From NCBI RefSeq assembly GCF_039543525.1, contig NZ_BAABJX010000033.1:62001-126000 (forward strand): a stretch of DNA of 64,000 nt, read 5' to 3'. This document shows, piece after piece, positions 58,654 to 64,000 of this stretch (the first letter of the stretch is position 1; each line of letters starts with the position of its first letter). The position numbers were made by a program, and so were the translations under genes. Below the pieces are notes generated by a model that was not told where the DNA came from, made no database searches, and saw only the letters and a program-made list of their open reading frames with translations. This DNA comes from Algivirga pacifica. GTDB taxonomy: Bacteria > Bacteroidota > Bacteroidia > Cytophagales > Flammeovirgaceae.

Positions 58654-61011
58654 TTACTTGCCTACCGATTTACTTTTTTTTGCTTTCTGCATAGGATTTT
58701 GTCCTCTAGAAGCACCTCTGGCAGCCGCATCACGCTTGAAGATCTCAAACTTAGACATCTGTGGCTTACGAGGGAAATAGTTGTTTTCTGTATCAACATC
58801 CGCTGTTTCTCTGTGTGGATCCAATACAAACTGTGCTACTGGCTTGTCTGTTACGAATACCTTAGAAACATTCTTCTCGTTCTTCAACCAGATTTCTGCT
58901 GGAATACGCTCTTCTCTTGTAGAACCGTCCTCAAACTGCATTTCTACGATTACTGGCATTACCAAGCCACCTTCGTTCGCAAATTCGATTTCGTAATAGT
59001 ATTTCTTTGCATTCATCAAAGCCTTCTCCTCTGATGACAGAGAAGCATAGTAACGCTTGTAAGCGGCTCTTTGCTCTGCTGTTACATCCAATGGATCATA
59101 GCTATTATAGAAGTCATTCAAACCTGGACGTTCTTCATTTCTCCTTTTCAGGTCAATCTTCTCGTTGATTTGTACCGTCATGTTTGGTCTACGAGAATCT
59201 CTCTCTTTCTTCAACTGTGCCATCTCCTTGTCAGGATTCTTAGAATCGATCACGAAAGGAGTTACCTCTGCAATGCTGATATCCACGTGGTCTGTGGTGT
59301 AGAACCAACCTCTCCAGAACCAATCCAAGTCAACTGCTGATGCATCCTCCATTGTACGGAAGAAGTCTGCTGGCATAGGGTGCTTAAACGCCCATCTTCT
59401 CGCATACTCTTTAAATGCATAGTCAAACAACTCACGACCCATTACGGTCTCTCTCAAGATGTTCAACGCTGTTGCTGGTTTACCGTAAGCATTATTACCA
59501 AATTGCTTGATCGCCTCTGAGTTGGTCATAATAGGCATGATATTGCCTTTCTCACCTTTCATGTAAGGAACAATGTTCTCTGGGTAACCTCTTCTTGAAG
59601 GGTAACCTTCTTCCCACTCTTGCTCAGCCAAGAACTGCATAAATGTATTCAACCCTTCGTCCATCCATGTCCACTGACGCTCGTCAGAGTTTACAATCAT
59701 AGGGAAGAAGTTGTGTCCTACCTCGTGAATAATTACAGAGATCGCACCGTACTTGATACGGTCAGAGTAAGTACCATCCTCATCAGGTCTACCGTAGTTG
59801 AAACAGATCATTGGATACTCCATTCCGTTTGATGCCTCTACAGAGATCGCTACCGGATATGGGTAAGGAATCGTGTGCTTAGAATATACTTCCAAAGTAT
59901 GTGCTACCGCCTCAGTAGAGTACTGACCGTAAAGCGGGTTAGCCTCTTTTGGATAATATGACATGGCCATCACCGTTTTACCTTCGATGTCAACACCCAT
60001 GGCATCCCAGATGTATTTTCTTGAGCTACCCCATGCAAAGTCCCTTACGTTCTCTGCGTGGAACTCCCATGTTTTCATCTCTTTGGATTTCTTCTTCTCT
60101 TTCTTTGTCGCTTCTTTCTGAGAAACGATGACTACTGGCTTATCCGCTGTTTTTGACTTCTCGAACAATTTTCTCTGCTCCTCAGTCAATACTTCCTCAG
60201 CATTTTTCAACTCACCTGTAGAAGCTACGATGTGATCTGCAGGAACAGTCATTCTTACTTTGTAATCACCGAAAGGCAATGCAAACTCACCTGATCCTAA
60301 GAACTGCTTGTTCTGCCATCCGTTTACGTCATCATAAACAGCCATTCTTGGGAACCACTGTGTGATCGTGTAGATCGTATTACCATCTTTCTCGAAGTAC
60401 TCAAAGCCACCACGGCCACCCATTAGGTTACGGTCGTTGATGTTGTAGTACCAATCGATCTGAACAGTGATTTGATCTCCTTGCTTCAATGGTTGCTCCA
60501 AGTCAATACGCATCATCGTTTTGTTGATGATGTATTTCATGTCTTTACCTTCCGCATCTTTTACAGCCTTAATCTTATGCCCACCGTCATAGTTCGGGAA
60601 GCCTTCCATCGCCTCAAATGACTTTACAGTCATCTTCTCTCTCATTTTTCCCTGACGGATTTTATAAGAATCAGAATCTGTCGCACGCATATTCTGGTCC
60701 AACTGCACCCATAGGTAAGTCAATACGTCTGGAGATTGGTTGGTATAGGTGATCTTCTCAGACCCATCCAAACGATGCTTATTCTCATCTAAAGTCGCAT
60801 CGATCACATAATCTGCACGCTGCTGCCAGTATGCATGTCCTGGAGCACCAGATCCTGCACGATATACGTTAGGTGTAGGAAGTTTTTCGTCTAGTTGTTT
60901 AAACTTTGAATTGTTGTACCCTTCTTGTGCAGCAGCAACAGAGAAGGTAAGCATTGCCAATAGCAACGCCCAAAATTGCTTTTTCTTTTGACACAAATAG
61001 TTCATTTCCAA
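58654..61011 (-). CDS. M1 family metallopeptidase, exported
   Basis: A 785-residue zinc aminopeptidase-fold protein with a signal peptide (hydrophobic 12-28, A-A-A-Q). The zinc motif is H-E-V-G-H with the third ligand Glu in D-E-G-L-N-T-F 18 residues on. The substrate-binding G-x-M-E-N block is modified to N-G-M-E-Y-P. M1 enzymes remove N-terminal residues from peptides. The C-terminal ~170 residues are charged and end in a basic tail (K-A-K-K-S-K-S-V-G-K). ATG 61005 is an alternative start. TATCTTTG (61099-61092, minus strand) is a promoter -7 match 81 bases upstream. Likely periplasmic peptide digestion. Confidence 0.9.
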   Translation of the reverse strand: MEMNYLCQKKKQFWALLLAMLTFSVAAAQEGYNNSKFKQLDEKLPTPNVYRAGSGAPGHAYWQQRADYVIDATLDENKHRLDGSEKITYTNQSPDVLTYLWVQLDQNMRATDSDSYKIRQGKMREKMTVKSFEAMEGFPNYDGGHKIKAVKDAEGKDMKYIINKTMMRIDLEQPLKQGDQITVQIDWYYNINDRNLMGGRGGFEYFEKDGNTIYTITQWFPRMAVYDDVNGWQNKQFLGSGEFALPFGDYKVRMTVPADHIVASTGELKNAEEVLTEEQRKLFEKSKTADKPVVIVSQKEATKKEKKKSKEMKTWEFHAENVRDFAWGSSRKYIWDAMGVDIEGKTVMAMSYYPKEANPLYGQYSTEAVAHTLEVYSKHTIPYPYPVAISVEASNGMEYPMICFNYGRPDEDGTYSDRIKYGAISVIIHEVGHNFFPMIVNSDERQWTWMDEGLNTFMQFLAEQEWEEGYPSRRGYPENIVPYMKGEKGNIMPIMTNSEAIKQFGNNAYGKPATALNILRETVMGRELFDYAFKEYARRWAFKHPMPADFFRTMEDASAVDLDWFWRGWFYTTDHVDISIAEVTPFVIDSKNPDKEMAQLKKERDSRRPNMTVQINEKIDLKRRNEERPGLNDFYNSYDPLDVTAEQRAAYKRYYASLSSEEKALMNAKKYYYEIEFANEGGLVMPVIVEMQFEDGSTREERIPAEIWLKNEKNVSKVFVTDKPVAQFVLDPHRETADVDTENNYFPRKPQMSKFEIFKRDAAARGASRGQNPMQKAKKSKSVGK

Positions 61012-61180
61012 ATGAATTGGTTTGTAAATAGTATAATAAAAAGTGATTGCAGTACTTGGTAAGTAGTCACATCAGCTTTAGCCAAGTCAGTCAAAGATAA
61101 AAAATGATTTACAGAAATTAACGATTCATTCATAAAAATCATTTTTCCTATTTCGAACGTGCCTATGACACGCCCCTATA

Positions 61181-62494
61181 TTACATTTGGAATTTAAACC
61201 ATTCTGTCCCTGCTCCAGCATACATAAAAGTCACTTTAGCATACAGTAAAGGCGCTACAGGTACCTGAAAAACAAAAGAGGTTCCTATGGACATTTTTGG
61301 TTTTTCTCCAAAAAGAGAAATAGGATCTTCACTTCCATTTCCCCAGTTCAGAAAATAAGCGTTTTCTACTGCCAACCAGTTCTTGTTAATCCAAGTGAAA
61401 TGAGCACCCGCATAAGCAGAATAGAAGGACTTTCCATACAACTCACCAAAACGGATTCCCAACACATCTGAAGCTCCCTTACTAAACTGATACATGGGTT
61501 CAGCGGTGGTATATCCTGTTCTTCCCCAAAAGCTTAATTGCAGTAGCTTATTGTAAACCTTATGGTATTCTGCATTTAAAGTATAGGTCTGAAAACTTTT
61601 GGTATATGAATTCAAACCAATACTTGTAGCAATGGAACCACTCAAACGATACCCATTGCGGCGATGTCTTTGAGAATCAATCATCCCATATTGTTCAGAA
61701 AGACCTATAGTCAGGTAATCGTTCTGAATATCCCGAACCGTAATGGGGGCAATTTGCTCTTCCCCTTCCAATAATCCCAAGTTGCTTCTATGACGGCTAT
61801 AACGTAAATCCAGGTCAGGAGAAAAACGGTACTCATAGTCCTTATGCCAAGGGTTTCCAATTTTGGTGTATACTTCCATTTTATCAAATGGTGCCAATAG
61901 CTGAGGTATATAGTTCACCTCTACGACCTGATTATTCTCATCCCGAATCACTTCCCGCTCCAGCTGTCTTCGCACCTCTTTCCCCGTCACAAAACCAAAA
62001 CGGAGATACATATTCTTGTACATCAGCTGTCGTGGAAGAGTAAAATCAAAGTTCCATGAGGTGCCTACGGGTTGCTTATCCCAGGAAAGGCGGAAATAAC
62101 TGTTACTTCCTAGAAAGTTCTCATCAGCAACTCCCAGCTGATAGCGGTAATCATCCTCACTACTATGATCCAACACAATCAAGGGATAAAACTTTACCGC
62201 ATCCAACGCCTGAATGGTCAATATATTTTCTCCATTAACGTTGGTGATGTCGTATTTCACATCAGCGAAGTTCCCAATATTCCAGATTCGCTTGATGGAA
62301 GTATCCAGTTGCTTTTTGGTAATGGTCTCCCCTTCCTGAAAGGTTAGTTCATTTTTAACAATCAGATCCCAGGTCATCCAGTTACGTTTAACTTCCACCT
62401 TATGAATACTCACCGTGTCAGTGTCTGTCAGTAAAGACGTTTGTTGGGCATGAAGTGAAAAAGTAAACGCCCATAAAAAGAATGACAAAAACAT
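61181..62494 (-). CDS. Omp85-like protein with a single POTRA domain
   Basis: From ATG 62494 this is a 437-residue outer-membrane protein with a signal peptide (M-F-L-S-F-F-L-W-A-F, A-Q). Residues ~25-105 look like one POTRA domain: E-V-K-R-N-W-M-T, then L-T-F-Q-E-G-E-T-I-T-K-K-Q-L-D-T-S-I-K-R-I-W-N-I-G-N-F-A-D-V. The rest is a beta barrel of about 16 strands ending W-F-K-F-Q-M. BamA has five POTRA domains and TamA three, so this is a reduced Omp85 member, possibly for lipid or protein insertion or for export of a partner not in this window. A longer frame to 62542 adds a short non-signal segment. Confidence 0.7.
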   Translation of the reverse strand: MFLSFFLWAFTFSLHAQQTSLLTDTDTVSIHKVEVKRNWMTWDLIVKNELTFQEGETITKKQLDTSIKRIWNIGNFADVKYDITNVNGENILTIQALDAVKFYPLIVLDHSSEDDYRYQLGVADENFLGSNSYFRLSWDKQPVGTSWNFDFTLPRQLMYKNMYLRFGFVTGKEVRRQLEREVIRDENNQVVEVNYIPQLLAPFDKMEVYTKIGNPWHKDYEYRFSPDLDLRYSRHRSNLGLLEGEEQIAPITVRDIQNDYLTIGLSEQYGMIDSQRHRRNGYRLSGSIATSIGLNSYTKSFQTYTLNAEYHKVYNKLLQLSFWGRTGYTTAEPMYQFSKGASDVLGIRFGELYGKSFYSAYAGAHFTWINKNWLAVENAYFLNWGNGSEDPISLFGEKPKMSIGTSFVFQVPVAPLLYAKVTFMYAGAGTEWFKFQM

Positions 62495-62668
62495 TTTGCG
62501 CACGCACAAAATGCCTTGTCGGTGATTGAATAGAAAAGTCATTGAACGAAAGTTTAATAGGTAAAAAATCCGTTCAATATATTTAAAATTCTACGAAAAG
62601 AAGGACTTGAATGCTATTAAATAATGCTCTGAAAGAAAATAGGGAAATACGGATACCTGCCCACTTCA

Positions 62669-63439
62669 TCAATCTACCTTATGGTAAACGGAGCCTTTTT
62701 CTGTTCTTTTGGCAAGTAAAATTATTTCTTTTAATTGAGTAATTGCCCATTTTTTTTCATCTGAAGAGGTAGAATCAAAGAAAATATATTGATCATCATC
62801 CCAATAAATAACTGCTTTATATATTGTCCGCGTTTTACGTATTCCAGACTTATTTTTCACTCTTTCGTATTTTTCTACTACTTGAATATTAGAGATATCC
62901 GCTATCGGTATGTTTTGTTGATCATTGCCAAAAATATGCTTTCTCTTAAAAACCAAATGGGACCCTTTCAATAGAATTTGCTCCACTTCTGTCAATGCGA
63001 CAAGCATTGACAACACCATCAGCACCGTAGGGACAGAGACTACAATTGTTTGAAATAGTCCCCCCCTTCCTAAATAAACTTCCCAAATTAAAAGGAGCGA
63101 AACAGGAAGAAAGCAAGCTATCATAACTATCAATGTCCATAAGGATGCTGACTTAAACCGTTCATTCTGAAGTTCCATACGAAAGCCACGATCTTTGCGA
63201 TCAAGATATATCCTCCCATATTGAAAATAATGTTTGTGATAACCTATCCCATATTCTTTCTCAATGCTATGTCCTACCCTGACGGCTTTGGCTTCTTTTT
63301 TAATCTCCTGGTCTACAAATTTAAATTTGTTGATATTTGCAGTAGTTTTGCAATGATTACATTTGATCCTTTTCCCCTTGGGAAGGGTACTTTCTTCGTA
63401 TGTAAAAAAAGTGAAGCAAGTGGGGCAAGTTAAGTTCAT
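62669..63439 (-). CDS. Membrane protein with N-terminal zinc-finger-like motif
   Basis: From ATG 63439 this is a 256-residue protein. It begins M-N-L-T-C-P-T-C and has C-N-H-C about 20 residues later, an MJ0042-like zinc finger. Two membrane helices follow (about 95-115 and 125-150), then a C-terminal soluble domain with mixed beta structure (I-P-I-A-D-I-S-N-I-Q-V-V) resembling PH-like membrane domains of Bacteroidota. Function unknown. The longer frame (63499) adds 20 residues that precede the first cysteine pair and is less likely. Confidence 0.65.
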   Translation of the reverse strand: MNLTCPTCFTFFTYEESTLPKGKRIKCNHCKTTANINKFKFVDQEIKKEAKAVRVGHSIEKEYGIGYHKHYFQYGRIYLDRKDRGFRMELQNERFKSASLWTLIVMIACFLPVSLLLIWEVYLGRGGLFQTIVVSVPTVLMVLSMLVALTEVEQILLKGSHLVFKRKHIFGNDQQNIPIADISNIQVVEKYERVKNKSGIRKTRTIYKAVIYWDDDQYIFFDSTSSDEKKWAITQLKEIILLAKRTEKGSVYHKVD

Positions 63440-63616
63440 CGTGTAAAGGCTATTAATCGTGTTTATAAAAAAGTGATTCGCTTCAAACAAGATAGCCAAG
63501 TGCGGTCATACTCACAATAAAAATCAATGATCTAAATTATAGCACCCAACCATGCCTCTGACTTGCCCCACTACTCCACATTACTTACTACATCAACTCA
63601 AGTTCTGAGCACATTG

Positions 63617-64000
63617 CTATTCATCCCCCTTTCTTAACTCTTCCATATCCTCAATCATCTCTTCTAACTTCATCAGAACCCTGCCATACACAATCTTGAC
63701 ATCCCATTCAAAAATCTTCCTAGAAAACAACATCATAAAGCTTGCGATCAAGATAATTGGTCCCAAAATCACTGCAGGTACTCCCGCTACTACCCAAAGG
63801 TCAGGAAACTTAAAGAGAATTTGTCCGATGATTCTATCTCCATATGCTGAGTAAACAAACCCCAGCATCATAGCTAAAAATACTGCCGGATAAAAAAAAC
63901 GATAGAGGCGTGCATACATCTCCCTATTAGTCTTCAGGGCTGCATCAAAATTCTTAAGATAGTCATAGCTATTCTTCCCCTTATCAATAGCGACTATCCT
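63617..64000 (-). CDS. Membrane protein, 5' truncated by window edge
   Basis: The minus-strand frame is open to the last base of the window, so only the C-terminal ~127 residues are seen; the ATG at 63919 is probably internal. It has a helix-forming charged part (D-K-G-K-N-S-Y-D-Y-L-K-N-F-D-A-A), two membrane segments (about 36-58 and 68-90 of the visible part) and a C-terminal acidic tail (L-E-E-M-I-E-D-M-E-E-L). No family is recognised. It may be related to the zinc-finger membrane protein beside it (same strand, 177-base gap) but shares no motif. Confidence 0.55.
   Translation of the reverse strand, partial: RIVAIDKGKNSYDYLKNFDAALKTNREMYARLYRFFYPAVFLAMMLGFVYSAYGDRIIGQILFKFPDLWVVAGVPAVILGPIILIASFMMLFSRKIFEWDVKIVYGRVLMKLEEMIEDMEELRKGDE

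Overview
The window looks like a chromosomal segment of a marine-type Bacteroidota bacterium, most likely of the order Cytophagales. The DNA is A+T-rich. Several starts carry the Bacteroidota promoter signature (TTTG, about 20 bases, then TAnnTTTG), and Shine-Dalgarno sites are mostly weak. The proteins match lineage-typical families: a TonB-dependent receptor with a carboxypeptidase-like N-terminal domain, MaeB fused to a phosphotransacetylase domain, a bacterial SUI1 protein, DUF3467, a DUF6728-like protein and a YbiT-type ABC-F protein. I see no transposase, integrase, phage gene, CRISPR array or defence island. The genes are mostly housekeeping and metabolic; what is unusual lies mainly between them.

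Layout. 1-9.9 kb: end of a DUF5996 gene, a lipoprotein, a flavin monooxygenase, SUI1, a UPF0104 membrane protein, a PHP histidinol-phosphatase-like enzyme, small proteins, a Nudix hydrolase and maeB. 9.9-14 kb: a phosphate-scavenging pair, a TonB-dependent receptor followed by a beta-propeller phytase. 14.4-18.5 kb: two TPR proteins, a small membrane protein, a sugar-type MFS carrier and an Lrp/AsnC regulator. 18.7-21.3 kb: a heme A/cytochrome oxidase operon (ctaA, ctaB, subunit III). 21.7-27 kb: DUF3467, a lysophospholipase-like hydrolase, thioredoxin, a nitroreductase, proline dehydrogenase and a coiled-coil zinc-ribbon protein. 27.1-29.8 kb: a TetR-controlled operon with an FAD monooxygenase and a QueG-like iron-sulfur protein. 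30.3-31.6 kb: an ammonium channel. 32.0-33.1 kb: six identical tRNA-Leu(CAA) genes in tandem. 33.3-41.9 kb: surE, homogentisate dioxygenase, a carotenoid-type desaturase/isomerase, YgiQ and a class-III aminotransferase. 42.1-52.6 kb: a sensor kinase, an ABC-F ATPase, a RibD-like reductase, a patatin, carbonic anhydrase, two outer-membrane proteins, a BASS symporter and an acyltransferase. 52.7-64 kb: a TsdA-like diheme cytochrome with an OprD-like porin, a cold-shock protein, TrkH, DUF2461, an M1 peptidase, a one-POTRA Omp85-like protein and two small membrane proteins.

Functional groups. The phytase and its receptor suggest phytate use at the cell surface. The cytochrome oxidase operon shows aerobic respiration, and the TsdA-like cytochrome could feed it electrons from thiosulfate. 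MaeB, ProDH, HmgA and Amt cover carbon and nitrogen supply.

The strongest unexplained signals are several families of structured intergenic repeats: arrays of locus-specific heptamers that often fold into hairpins at gene ends, GGGCGACC palindromes, paired palindromes built around CTGGAG, and fold-back elements whose small hairpins keep pairing while their sequence changes. Others are the tRNA-Leu array, matching 16-base operators around tetR, a palindrome on the tsdA-like promoter, and an ABC-F protein in which both motifs of one ATP site have been lost. All functional calls rest on reading the sequence and on family knowledge; no search was run.
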